Of a DNA stretch of 64,000 nt, positions 35,660-45,073 are shown one piece after another. Under the pieces are notes generated by a model that had not been told where the DNA came from, did no database searches, and saw only the letters and a list, made by a program, of their open reading frames with translations. This DNA is from Paenibacillus sp. FSL H8-0548 (lineage in GTDB: Bacteria > Bacillota > Bacilli > Paenibacillales > Paenibacillaceae). The translations under genes and the position numbers were made by a program. The stretch is taken from NCBI RefSeq assembly GCF_038630985.1, contig NZ_CP152049.1, positions 996,001-1,060,000 of the forward strand, read 5' to 3'. The first letter of the stretch is position 1. Each line of letters starts with the position of its first letter.

Positions 35660-36325
35660 ATGATGGTAGTTATGAAAATTGAATTTGAAAATAATATAAT
35701 CGAATGTAATGTGCAATATGGAAATCGGAAGAAGCTTTCAATTCATATCGACAGTTTGGGTCTCATCACACTTAAAGTTCCGAATCATACAAGTGATGAG
35801 ATTGTAATAAGTGCTGTGCAGCAGCATGGCAAAATGATAATGGATAAATTACAAAGCATTGCTGCGGCTCGAGTAACGTTTAAGACAAGGGAGTACGAGG
35901 ATAAAGGAAAGTTCCTTCATCTGGGGAAAGAGCATTATCTGCATGAATTGATAGAGATTGGCGAGCTGAATGAAGAAGAGCTCAAGAAAAACCTCAAAAA
36001 GTTTTATTTTGCAAGCTGTAAGAAGATTGTTGGGGAACGGATCAAAGTATTTCAAGCACTGCTGAAGGTGAAGCCGAAAACGATTGAGATCGTAGAGTCT
36101 AGAACGAAGTGGGGAAGCTGCAGCTCGGATAAAAAATTAACGTTTAATTATCGTCTAGCCATGGCGCCAATTGAAGTGATCGACTATGTCATTGTTCATG
36201 AATTATGTCACATACATCATATGAACCATGATCGTTCCTTTTGGAGACGAGTAGGGAGCATCATGCCGGATTATAAAGAAAAAGAGGAGTTTCTGGCAAG
36301 GTATGGGCAGGCGATGACGCTATAG
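35660..36325 (+). CDS. YgjP-type zinc metalloprotease (SprT-like/DUF45)
   Basis: A 221-residue cytosolic protein with VIVHELCHIHHMNHDRSFW near residues 176-194 (HExxH variant HELCH plus a third His and an F/W), and SRTKWGSCSSDKKLTFNYRLAMAP just before it. Both are typical of the YgjP/DUF45 family, which is related to zinc peptidases. The Glu after the first His and both His of HExxH are present. The start could be ATG 35660 or 35672 (MKIEFENN); neither has a strong ribosome binding site. It lies 27 bp after the broken SDR. The substrate is unknown. Confidence 0.87.
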   Translation: MMVVMKIEFENNIIECNVQYGNRKKLSIHIDSLGLITLKVPNHTSDEIVISAVQQHGKMIMDKLQSIAAARVTFKTREYEDKGKFLHLGKEHYLHELIEIGELNEEELKKNLKKFYFASCKKIVGERIKVFQALLKVKPKTIEIVESRTKWGSCSSDKKLTFNYRLAMAPIEVIDYVIVHELCHIHHMNHDRSFWRRVGSIMPDYKEKEEFLARYGQAMTL

Positions 36326-36465
36326 AAGCAGGCAATGCGGAAAGGTTGGACGCTCGGACTGGAAACTGGTATACTTGCCGGGATTGCTCCCGTTAAAGCG
36401 ATTTCAATTGACGAATATTGAGGGAGCCAGTCTATTATTGGTTGCAGTCAGGAGTGTGGCAAAAG

Positions 36466-36654
36466 ATGAGAAAATATAACTTTATTCGTCCGCTAATGCT
36501 GATTGTAGTGGCACTGCTTGTGAAGAGCCTAATAACGAATCTTTGTATGGTATTTGGAATGGAACAGGGACCGGCAGAGAATATCGGTTTTATTAGCATG
36601 ATTATCGCTGCGATCATAGTTTATTCTAGAATTGCCCGGAAACGCCGGAAATAA
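36466..36654 (+). CDS. Small two-helix membrane protein
   Basis: ATG 36466 (AGGAG about 11 nt upstream) gives 62 residues: RPLMLIVVALLVKSLITNLCMVF and IGFISMIIAAIIVYSRIA are two hydrophobic segments joined by GMEQGPAEN, with a basic RKRRK end. An earlier in-frame start at 36418 lacks a ribosome binding site. No family recognised. Confidence 0.55.
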   Translation: MRKYNFIRPLMLIVVALLVKSLITNLCMVFGMEQGPAENIGFISMIIAAIIVYSRIARKRRK

Positions 36655-36734
36655 CAAAGGTCCCGAACCGACCTGCCATTGTCCGGTGAGTTAATCAGTG
36701 AAATCGTGAAACTCGTACGTAGGTTCAATCTTAA

Positions 36735-36767
36735 AAATGCCTCAGAGACTATTCTCTGGGGCATTTG
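36735..36767 (+). terminator. Terminator after the small membrane protein
   Basis: AAATGCCTCAGAGA pairs with TCTCTGGGGCATTT around a short loop, followed by a weak T-rich stretch. Confidence 0.6.
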
Positions 36768-36957
36768 TTCGTGTGTGCACAGCTGGCATGGGCAGGCGTT
36801 GGCACTTTGAGAGAAAACTACATTCGTAAGTGGATAATTTTAAGTTAATATTGATATTTTTTGGTTATTAATGCAGGAAAATAGTTAGACTTGTCGAAAT
36901 TTATCGAAAAGGTGATTGCCTTTAATAAAGGAACTATAATCCAGGGAGTGTTAACAA

Positions 36958-39900
36958 ATGAAAAAGAGGTTGAAGATCTTTCCGGTTTTACTCGCAGCTC
37001 TGATGATTTTTTCATGTTTTCCATACTATGCATCAGTAGCAGCAGCGCCAAGTATTGATATCGGTTCAGACCGAGTTAATATTGAAAATGATAGCAATAT
37101 TGATTCATATATTGATCAAGCACCAATGGTTATCGGGGATAAGCTTCATATTCCTTGGTATGACTATGCGGCTAACGCAGCGCACTATTCGGTTATAAAT
37201 GCGAATGGTACTATAGGCTCTTTACCGCCAATCACCATTTCTCCGAAAACAAATAATAATAGTGATACAATTCTTTATAAATCTTTATCAACGGGGAACA
37301 TCGTTATTTATTGGTATAGCGGCTCTTCGGGTACGGGGCTGATCGATACCTACTTCAAAATCGTCGACCAAAGCTGGAATGAGGTTGTTGGGGCGACAAA
37401 AATCAACTCAAACACAGTCCCTGTCCAGTATGAGCTAAATCGATTTACTGAAGTAGCGGAGCTTTCGAATGGCAATTTAGCATTTGTGTGGGCAGTTGAC
37501 GGCAGTAATTATGCACTTAGAAGATTTAAGACGGACGGTACAGCGGTAGACCCTGCACAGCTTAACGTCACCACGCTAGCAGGAATCTCTGGCTCGCAAT
37601 ATACTCACAATATTGTGGCAGATAATAATGGTAGATTCATGATCATGATATCTTATTATAATCCTGATTACAGAGGGATGATCTTTGACAATGACTCCTC
37701 AACCCCTGTTCAGGTTGGTGGGCTAAATTCTTTTGTAATTGCTTCTCGTGCTGAATCTGGAAATGAAGTTCAAAGACTGAAATTGCTTCCAAATGGCAAG
37801 TTTTTGGCTGTATATCAGAAGATAACAGGTGCTCCAAACCAAACCAACACTAGAAGTGTAGCATATAGAATTTATAATGCTGATGGTACTCCCTATACAA
37901 CTGAAAAAGTAATTAGAGTTCTTAATAGCTGGGGTTCAATTAGGGATCCGATTATACTCGCCGATGGGTTTATTCTTTCATATGCTTATAACGATTTGAA
38001 TACACCTGGATCTTATCGTGAATATCTGGAATATTACGATGATAATGGGGTATTTCAAAGTGACTTATCAACCATCTTACCGCCCGTTAATGGAGAGTAC
38101 GGTGCGATAATCCCATTTCAAGATATTGATGGTAAGCTTTCTTTATTAATCAACGATACTGAGGGTGGGCAAAGCACATATAATGCTTGGTTAATCAGGC
38201 ATGCAGCGGCACCCACTGAATATACAGTCACGTTTCAGGACTGGAACGGGACTGTATTGAAGACGGAGACCGTGAATCACGGGAGTAATGCGACAGCCCC
38301 TGTGAACCCGTCCCGAGCAGGATACACGTTCACGGGCTGGAGCGCAGCATTTACAGGCGTTACGGCTAACGCAACCATCACGGCGCAGTACAGCGCTAAT
38401 CAATATACGGTGAGCTTCAATAGTAATGATGGCAGTGCAGTTGGCTCAATTAACGCGAATTTCGGTGCGAAAATTACCGCTCCGACAACCCCGACGCGCG
38501 ACGGGTATAACTTCGATGGCTGGTACAAGGAAGCGGGCTTGACGAATGTGTGGAGCTTTGCGAGCGATTCGGTGCCAATAAACGGTATCACGCTGTTTGC
38601 AAAGTGGACGATTAAGACGTACACAGTCACGTTCAAGGACTGGGATGGCGCGACAATAAAGACTGAGCCTGTGAATCACGGCAGCAATGCGACAGCACCA
38701 GCTAGCCCTACACGTACAGGTTACACATTCACGGGCTGGGATGCAGAACTTACAGGCGTTATCGCGAGTGCAACCATCACCGCGCAATACAGTGCGAATC
38801 AATATACGGTGAGCTTTGATAGCAACGGAGGAAATGCGGTAGGAGCAATTAACGCAGATTTTGGTGCGAAAATTACCGCTCCGACAGTGCCGACGCGCGA
38901 AGGGTATAACTTCGATGGCTGGTACAAGGAAGCGGGCTTGACGAATGGATGGGTCTTCGCGAGCGATACGGTGCCAATAAACGGTATCACGCTGTTTGCA
39001 AAGTGGACAATTAAGACGTACACGATCACGTTCAAGGACTGGGATGGCGCGACATTAAAGACTGAACCTGTGAATCACGGAAGCAATGCGTCAGCACCGG
39101 TGAATCCGACGCGAACAGGTTACACGTTTACAGGCTGGAGCGGAGCCTTTGCAGGTGTAACGGCTAGCGCAACGATCACGGCGCAGTACAGTGTAAATGA
39201 ATATACAGTTAGCTTCAACAGCAATGGAGGCAGTGCGGTAGACGCGATTGATGCAGATTATGGCACGAAGATCGCCGAGCCAGCCGTCCCAACACGCGAA
39301 GGCTACAACTTCGATGGCTGGTACAAGGAAGCAGGCCTCACTAATGCGTGGGTCTTCGCGAGCGATACGGTTCCGGCAAACGACATCACGCTGTTTGCAA
39401 AGTGGACAATTAAGACGTACACGATCACGTTCAAGGACTGGGATGGCGCGACATTAAAGACTGAGCCTGTGAATCACGGCGGCAATGCGACAGCACCGAC
39501 GAGTCCGAGCAGAACAGGTCATACATTTACGGGCTGGGATGCAGGATTTACAGGCGTTACTGTGAGCGCAACGATCACGGCGCAGTACAGTGTAAATGAA
39601 TATACGGTGAGCTTTAATAGCAACGGAGGAAATGAGGTAAACGCTATTGATGCAAACTTTGGAACGACGATTACCGCACCGACAGTACCGACGCGCGAAG
39701 GCTACAACTTCGATGGCTGGTACAAGGAAGCGGGCCTCACGAATACGTGGCTTTTCGCGAGCGATACGGTTCCGGCAAACGACATCACGCTGTTTGCAAA
39801 GTGGACAATTAAGACGTACACGATCACGTTCAAGGACTGGGATGGCGCGACATTAAAGACTGAGCCTGTGAATCACGGCGGCAATGCAACAGCACCGGTG

Positions 39901-42534
39901 AATCCGAGCAGAACAGGTCATACATTTACGGGCTGGGATGCAGGATTTACAGGCGTTACTGCGAGCGCAACGATCACGGCGCAGTACAGCGTAAATGAAT
40001 ATACAGTTAGCTTCAACAGCAATGGAGGCAGTACGGTAGACGCGATTGATGCAGACTATGGCACGAAGATCGTCGAACCAGCGGTCCCAACACGGGAAGG
40101 CTACAACTTCGATGGCTGGTACCAGGAAGCGGGCTTGACGAATGCGTGGGCCTTCGCGAGTGATACCGTTCCGGCAAACGACATCACGCTGTTTGCAAAG
40201 TGGACAATTAAGACATACACAGTCACGTTCAAGGACTGGGATGGCGCGACATTAAAGACTGAGCCTGTGAATCACGGCAGCAATGCGACAGCACCGACGA
40301 GTCCGGCACGTACAGGTTACACGTTTACAGGCTGGAGCGGAGCCTTTGCAGGTGTAACGGCTAGCGCAACGATCACCGCGCAGTACAGCGTGAATGAATA
40401 TACGGTGAGTTTCAACAGCAGCGGAGGCAGTACGGTAGATGCGATTTATGCAGACTATGGCTCGAAGATCGTCGAACCAGCGCTCCCAACACGGGAAGGC
40501 TACAACTTCGATGGCTGGTACCAGGAAGTGGGCTTGACGAATGCGTGGGTTTTCGCGAGCGATACGGTTCCGGCAAACGACATCACGCTGTTTGCAAAGT
40601 GGACGATCAAAGTGTACACAGTAACGTTCTTGGATTGGGATGAGACCGAGCTGAAGAACGTTCTTGTGAATCACGGAAGCGATGCGAACGCGCCAGTAAT
40701 TCCGGCACGTGCAGGCTACACGTTCACGAACTGGAATGCAGCGTTAACAAATGTTACGGCAAACATAACGTTTACTGCGCAGTACAGCGCGAATGAATAT
40801 ACGGTAAGCTTTAATAGTAACGGGGGGAGTACGGTAGACGCCACGAATGCGGATTTCGGTACAAAAATCACTGCTCCGACAGCTCCGACGCGAGAAGGCT
40901 ACCGATTAGAGGGCTGGTATAAAGAAGTAGACTTGACGAATGACTGGAGCTTTGACACCGATACGGTGCCGGTAGACGGCATCACACTGTATGCAAAGTG
41001 GACAGCAGTTTATATGATTACTTATAACGGAAATGAAAGTGATGCTGGCAACGTTCCGCTAGACAGTACAGCATACGAGCATGAGTCAAGTGTGACGGTG
41101 CTTGGCAATGCTGGGTCATTAATAAGGTCAGGGTATAATTTTGCAGGCTGGAACACGCAAGCAGATGGCAAGGGTTTGAGCTATGCGCCGTCGGTTACGT
41201 TTGAGATAGACCATGCGAACGTTACGCTATATGCGGTATGGAATAAAGTACCTGACGTACCGATCCAGACCGGACCATCGACTACGACTATTGAAGTACT
41301 TATTAACGGCAAAATAGAACGTATCGGAACGGCTGCATCAGGGACACGAAACGGCCAAACCGTAACTACAGTAACGGTTGATCAGAAAGGGCTGGATGAA
41401 AGGCTCGCGGCGGTTGGACAGCATGCAGTGTTAACCATTCCGGTCGACTCGAATTCAGATATTATTATTGGACAATTTAATGGTCAAATGATTAAAAATC
41501 TAGAAAATAAACTGGCTGTACTAGAGATCAAGACGGGCCTGGCTACGTACACCTTGCCTGCGTTACAAATTAATATGGATTCCATATCCAATCAATTAGG
41601 CAAAACGGTAGCTTTACAAGATATTGTGATACAGATTGAAATTGCCGAACCAACAGCGGAAATGATGGAATTGGCGGAAATTGTGGCTAGTAGAGGATCC
41701 TTTAAGCTGGTCATGCCTCCGATTGATTTCAAAATAACGGCCACATACGAAGGGGAAACGGTCGAAGTATCGAAATTCAGTGCTTATGTAGAAAGAGCGG
41801 TTGAGGTTCCGGACGGTGTTGATCCGAAGAAGATTACGACTGGAATTGTTGTGGAAAGTGATGGTACGGTTCGTCATGTGCCGACCCAGCTCGTTGTTAT
41901 TGATGGCAAGAATTACGTGAAGCTGAGCAGCTTAACGAACAGTACGTACTCAATTATATGGAATCCTCTAGAATTCAGTGACGTCTCACAGCACTGGGCA
42001 AAGGATGATGTCAACGATATGGGGTCGCGAATGATCATTAGTGGTATAGGGAATGGGTTGTTCAATCCTGATCAAGCGATTACACGTGCAGAATTTACAG
42101 CGATTATCGTACGCGGGCTAGGACTGAAATTGGAAGAAGGTACATCTCCGTATTCGGATGTAAAAGCCGAAAGCTGGTATAATAGTGCGATCAACACGGC
42201 TAGTGCGTACAACTTGATTACTGGTTTTGAGGATGGAACATTTAGGCCGAATGATAAGATCACTCGTGAACAGGCGATGGTTATCATCTCCAAAGCAATG
42301 ACACTCACGAGCTTGAAGGCTAAGCTTCCTGTACAATCGACGGATATAACACTAGGTTCATTCGAAGATGCAGCAGAGGCAGCATCATGGGCGCAAAGCA
42401 GCATTGCTGACAGTGTTCAAGCGGGAATCGTTTCGGGAAGAAGCAGCTCGAAGCTTGCTCCAAAGGATAATATTACTAGAGCAGAAGTCGCATCCATTAT
42501 GAAGAGACTTCTTCAAAAGTCTGAATTGATTTAA
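36958..42534 (+). CDS. Large SLH surface protein with Listeria-Bacteroides-type repeats
   Basis: A 1858-residue secreted protein. The Sec signal (LKIFPVLLAALMIFSCFPYYASVAAA) is followed by about 390 residues reminiscent of a beta-propeller (repeated NGNLAFVW, NGRFMIMIS, NGKFLAVYQ strands). Next are seven 133-residue units, each a pair of Flg_new/InlB-type B-repeats (YTVTFKDWDGATLKTEPVNHG..GYTFTGW and YTVSFNSNGGS..GYNFDGWY), and a related NESDAGNVPLDS repeat. A linker domain and three C-terminal SLH domains follow (EFSDVSQHWAKDDV, YSDVKAESWYNSAIN, FEDAAEAASWAQSS). It should be bound to the cell wall polymer and face the medium, as an adhesin. AGGGAG lies 12 nt before the ATG. Confidence 0.93.
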   Translation: MKKRLKIFPVLLAALMIFSCFPYYASVAAAPSIDIGSDRVNIENDSNIDSYIDQAPMVIGDKLHIPWYDYAANAAHYSVINANGTIGSLPPITISPKTNNNSDTILYKSLSTGNIVIYWYSGSSGTGLIDTYFKIVDQSWNEVVGATKINSNTVPVQYELNRFTEVAELSNGNLAFVWAVDGSNYALRRFKTDGTAVDPAQLNVTTLAGISGSQYTHNIVADNNGRFMIMISYYNPDYRGMIFDNDSSTPVQVGGLNSFVIASRAESGNEVQRLKLLPNGKFLAVYQKITGAPNQTNTRSVAYRIYNADGTPYTTEKVIRVLNSWGSIRDPIILADGFILSYAYNDLNTPGSYREYLEYYDDNGVFQSDLSTILPPVNGEYGAIIPFQDIDGKLSLLINDTEGGQSTYNAWLIRHAAAPTEYTVTFQDWNGTVLKTETVNHGSNATAPVNPSRAGYTFTGWSAAFTGVTANATITAQYSANQYTVSFNSNDGSAVGSINANFGAKITAPTTPTRDGYNFDGWYKEAGLTNVWSFASDSVPINGITLFAKWTIKTYTVTFKDWDGATIKTEPVNHGSNATAPASPTRTGYTFTGWDAELTGVIASATITAQYSANQYTVSFDSNGGNAVGAINADFGAKITAPTVPTREGYNFDGWYKEAGLTNGWVFASDTVPINGITLFAKWTIKTYTITFKDWDGATLKTEPVNHGSNASAPVNPTRTGYTFTGWSGAFAGVTASATITAQYSVNEYTVSFNSNGGSAVDAIDADYGTKIAEPAVPTREGYNFDGWYKEAGLTNAWVFASDTVPANDITLFAKWTIKTYTITFKDWDGATLKTEPVNHGGNATAPTSPSRTGHTFTGWDAGFTGVTVSATITAQYSVNEYTVSFNSNGGNEVNAIDANFGTTITAPTVPTREGYNFDGWYKEAGLTNTWLFASDTVPANDITLFAKWTIKTYTITFKDWDGATLKTEPVNHGGNATAPVNPSRTGHTFTGWDAGFTGVTASATITAQYSVNEYTVSFNSNGGSTVDAIDADYGTKIVEPAVPTREGYNFDGWYQEAGLTNAWAFASDTVPANDITLFAKWTIKTYTVTFKDWDGATLKTEPVNHGSNATAPTSPARTGYTFTGWSGAFAGVTASATITAQYSVNEYTVSFNSSGGSTVDAIYADYGSKIVEPALPTREGYNFDGWYQEVGLTNAWVFASDTVPANDITLFAKWTIKVYTVTFLDWDETELKNVLVNHGSDANAPVIPARAGYTFTNWNAALTNVTANITFTAQYSANEYTVSFNSNGGSTVDATNADFGTKITAPTAPTREGYRLEGWYKEVDLTNDWSFDTDTVPVDGITLYAKWTAVYMITYNGNESDAGNVPLDSTAYEHESSVTVLGNAGSLIRSGYNFAGWNTQADGKGLSYAPSVTFEIDHANVTLYAVWNKVPDVPIQTGPSTTTIEVLINGKIERIGTAASGTRNGQTVTTVTVDQKGLDERLAAVGQHAVLTIPVDSNSDIIIGQFNGQMIKNLENKLAVLEIKTGLATYTLPALQINMDSISNQLGKTVALQDIVIQIEIAEPTAEMMELAEIVASRGSFKLVMPPIDFKITATYEGETVEVSKFSAYVERAVEVPDGVDPKKITTGIVVESDGTVRHVPTQLVVIDGKNYVKLSSLTNSTYSIIWNPLEFSDVSQHWAKDDVNDMGSRMIISGIGNGLFNPDQAITRAEFTAIIVRGLGLKLEEGTSPYSDVKAESWYNSAINTASAYNLITGFEDGTFRPNDKITREQAMVIISKAMTLTSLKAKLPVQSTDITLGSFEDAAEAASWAQSSIADSVQAGIVSGRSSSKLAPKDNITRAEVASIMKRLLQKSELI
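38217..41009 (+). repeat. Seven 399-bp coding repeats
   Basis: AAGTGGAC anchors at 38602, 39001, 39400, 39799, 40198 and 40597 are exactly 399 bp apart. The central four units are most alike; the first and last are diverged, as expected if expansion happened in the middle. Confidence 0.9.
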
Positions 42535-42546
42535 TTACGTTTCGTT

Positions 42547-42600
42547 AGAGGGTTATCCGTTTCATACTCGCAAGAGTCATGAACGGATAACCCTCTTTTT
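42547..42600 (+). terminator. Terminator of the SLH gene
   Basis: AGAGGGTTATCCGTT (42547-42561) pairs perfectly with AACGGATAACCCTCT (42582-42596), followed by T5. Confidence 0.93.
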
Positions 42601-43021
42601 CGTATTCTTCCGAAAAAACATATAAGGTTCGCTGAACATACCCCTTTCAACAACTATGCTGTGGCAGGGGGCTATTTCATAAAGCTACACTGCACTTCGT
42701 ACAACAGATTTGCTGTTACTATCCTATCCGCTCGCGTGGACTGCACCTTTTACAATAGATTCCCTGTTATGATGGGAAAAGTGTCTATTTCAAGCTAATT
42801 TCGCTGCAAAAGTACATTGTAGCCATTCGAATCAGCACTCATGTGAGGTTTCTATTGTAATAAGTACACTATAGGTTTCTCAATATAAGTCATCGTGTTA
42901 TGCAGCAGCATCAATGGAAAAGAAATCGTTAGATCACTTATTCGTCACATTGAGCTGCCCATTATTCTCGAGTACAATGAGGAGTAAATGCGGTGCAATG
43001 GACGGGAGAGGGGCGTTAGAC
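42601..43021. repeat. Gene-free stretch with related short repeats
   Basis: ACAACAGATTTGCTGTTACT (about 42701) and ACAATAGATTCCCTGTTATG (about 42753) look like two copies of an intergenic element about 52 bp apart. The end of this region (42930-42990) resembles 56420-56485. The frame of the AraC gene extends through part of it (to 42914), but the predicted start is later. Confidence 0.45.
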
Positions 43022-43837
43022 ATGGAGAGCCCATACGATGAGCTGGCGGCGTATTTTTTGCAGGTCCCGATTGACGTATTTGGCGTTTATCAGACCCTGA
43101 TTCGTACAGGCGTGCACCAAGGACATAAACACCAGCCCACGACTAAATGCGCGATGGTTATCGCCCTGAAGGGTGAGGCTGAATTTATTTACGATGGCAA
43201 CAAGCATGTCATGTATCCGGGGAAAGCTTTGCTTGGCGGGGGGAACCGGCATCTGGAGCTTATGGTTCATTCGGCTGAATTCGAGTATTTTCTCGTTCAC
43301 TATTTGCCGGTCACCATTGATCGGGATGAGCAGGCATTGGTAGAAAAGGTCAGCGAGCTTCATATCGAGCTGGATGCGGCATTGCTGCAATTAATGGAAC
43401 AGCTGCGAAGGCTTTCCACAGTTTTAGGCAACCTCGAGCTGTTGGAGAAAAAAACGCTATTTTACCGATTGCTTAATAAAGCACTTCTACACGAGCGTTA
43501 TCAGCAAAATAGTGACAGCCAGCCGATGATGGACCAGACGATCGGATATATCCGGCATCATTATATGGAGCCAATTACGCTCGATAGCTTGGCGGAGCAG
43601 CATGGGATGAAAGCCAAGTACTTCTCTCATTTGTTTCGTAAATATACGGGCATCGGTCCGATCAACTATTTGATTCAATTCCGAATGAATCACGCTTATG
43701 AGCTGCTGGTGGCTGCGGATTTTTCTGTGCGTGAGATTGCTAGAAGCGTTGGTTACTCTGATGCTTATTATTTCAGCCGATTATTCAAAAAGCACTACGG
43801 CATGTCGCCGACAGCCGTGAAGCAGCTTGAGAAGTAG
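43022..43837 (+). CDS. AraC-family regulator of the siderophore gene
   Basis: A 271-residue regulator from ATG 43022, preceded by GAGAGGGG 8 nt away; longer starts at 42998 and 42914 are possible. The N-terminal half is a cupin-like sensor (HKHQPTTKCAMVIALKGEAEF...PGKALLGGGNRH). The C-terminal 100 residues hold two helix-turn-helix motifs (YMEPITLDSLAEQHGMKAKYF and FSVREIARSVGYSDAYYFSRLFKKHYGMSP), the AraC/XylS signature. The neighbouring iron-siderophore binding protein, with a Fur box between them, suggests it activates that gene when the ferric siderophore is sensed, as B. subtilis Btr does for feu genes. A decayed copy lies at 56425-56600. Confidence 0.88.
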   Translation: MESPYDELAAYFLQVPIDVFGVYQTLIRTGVHQGHKHQPTTKCAMVIALKGEAEFIYDGNKHVMYPGKALLGGGNRHLELMVHSAEFEYFLVHYLPVTIDRDEQALVEKVSELHIELDAALLQLMEQLRRLSTVLGNLELLEKKTLFYRLLNKALLHERYQQNSDSQPMMDQTIGYIRHHYMEPITLDSLAEQHGMKAKYFSHLFRKYTGIGPINYLIQFRMNHAYELLVAADFSVREIARSVGYSDAYYFSRLFKKHYGMSPTAVKQLEK

Positions 43838-43906
43838 AAATAATCCATCCTGTCATCGGGAAATTATCTATTTGCGCTGAGGAAGAGCAATGGTATCATT
43901 AAACTC

Positions 43907-43925
43907 GATAATGATAATCGTTATC
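43907..43925 (+). promoter_or_regulatory. Fur box upstream of the siderophore-binding protein
   Basis: GATAATGATAATCGTTATC matches the 19-bp Fur consensus GATAATGATAATCATTATC at 18 of 19 positions. It lies 34 bp before the start at 43959, so iron-loaded Fur should repress the gene. Confidence 0.92.
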
Positions 43926-43958
43926 AACTAAACGATAGATATCGAGGGGAAGAATCAA

Positions 43959-44996
43959 ATGAAGACACGTAAACTGCCTATGGCAGCCGTTAGTATGTTA
44001 TTGCTTATCGTGATGCTCGTAAGCGCCTGCTCCAATGCTGGAAATGTGAATCAAACAGGCACGAATGCACCAACTGCAAGCAATGGGTCGGAAAAGGGCA
44101 GCGGCAACAACGCTAATGCTAATACGACGGATAGCCAAGCTTTTCCAAGAACGGTAATAAGCGCAGACGGCAAAGAAATAACGATTGCGGAGCAGCCGAA
44201 AAAAATTGCCCTTGTTCATTGGGGATTAACGCAGGATTTATTAGGCTTTGATCTATCATCTATTGCAGTAACGCTGCCGTTCTCGGCTAAGCAATCGTTT
44301 CTTGATTCGGAGGTATACAAGCCGTACGTCGAGAAATTTAGTGAGATCGTGGTCGTTGGCGAGAATACGGCGGTGAATCTGGAAGCTCTGCTGCAATACG
44401 AGCCAGATCTTATTTTGGCAGGCAGCATAACCAACAAGGAGATCGCCGAGCAATTGTCGCAGATCGCTCCTATGGTTATGATCGATGAGGAGAAAACGAA
44501 CGTCTGGACGGATTGGCAAGGTGTCATTACGCAGTTTGGGGAGATTCTCGGGCAAGAAGAGCTTGCGGAACAGACGATTGATACATTTACTGCCAAAGTA
44601 GAACAAGCGAAGCAGCAATTAAACAGCGTTGAGGGAACGGTGGCTTATGTCCAGGTTCGGGAAAAGACGATATGGCTGCAAGGTATGAGCTATACCGGAG
44701 AATATTATGAGCCGCTCGGCTTGACTGCGCCAGAGGAGGCTAAGGGTGATGGCATGGAGCTGTCACTTGAGGGGCTGAGCGCCATCGATCCGGACCATTT
44801 GTTCCTTGGTTATTTCAATTATAATGATTCTTCGCTCCCTGCTCTCTCCGACGAATGGGAACAAAGCGAAGTGTGGAAAAAGCTGAAGGCCGTGCAGAAA
44901 AACCAGGTATACGGAATCAACGGCGAGCTTGCGTATGGTTACGGGCCTATCAGTAGAAGCAGTGGTGTGGAAGCGATTGTGGATGCATTGAAATAA
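43959..44996 (+). CDS. Iron-siderophore ABC transporter binding lipoprotein (FeuA/FecB type)
   Basis: A 345-residue lipoprotein: the signal ends in MLVSAC (Cys24), followed by an Asn/Gly/Thr-rich linker (NANANTTDSQ). The body has the cobalamin/iron binding fold of PF01497: RTVISADGKEITIAEQPKKIALVHWGLTQDLL, then ALLQYEPDLILAGS (the conserved LxPDLI motif) and ELSLEGLSAIDPDHLFLGY. It should deliver a ferric siderophore to an importer at the membrane; no permease is encoded next to it. GAGGGGAAG lies 9-15 nt before the ATG. A Fur box precedes it and an AraC regulator lies upstream. Confidence 0.92.
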   Translation: MKTRKLPMAAVSMLLLIVMLVSACSNAGNVNQTGTNAPTASNGSEKGSGNNANANTTDSQAFPRTVISADGKEITIAEQPKKIALVHWGLTQDLLGFDLSSIAVTLPFSAKQSFLDSEVYKPYVEKFSEIVVVGENTAVNLEALLQYEPDLILAGSITNKEIAEQLSQIAPMVMIDEEKTNVWTDWQGVITQFGEILGQEELAEQTIDTFTAKVEQAKQQLNSVEGTVAYVQVREKTIWLQGMSYTGEYYEPLGLTAPEEAKGDGMELSLEGLSAIDPDHLFLGYFNYNDSSLPALSDEWEQSEVWKKLKAVQKNQVYGINGELAYGYGPISRSSGVEAIVDALK

Positions 44997-45073
44997 GTGG
45001 ATTTTCGAAAAAAGCAAAGATAGCTTCATCATTATAAGTCCATTCGGTTTTTAAACGATGAGGTGTATGCTTT

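Noticed and set aside
38217..41009. CRISPR-like array
   Set aside because: Units are 399 bp, fully coding and in frame; there are no short repeats with unique spacers.
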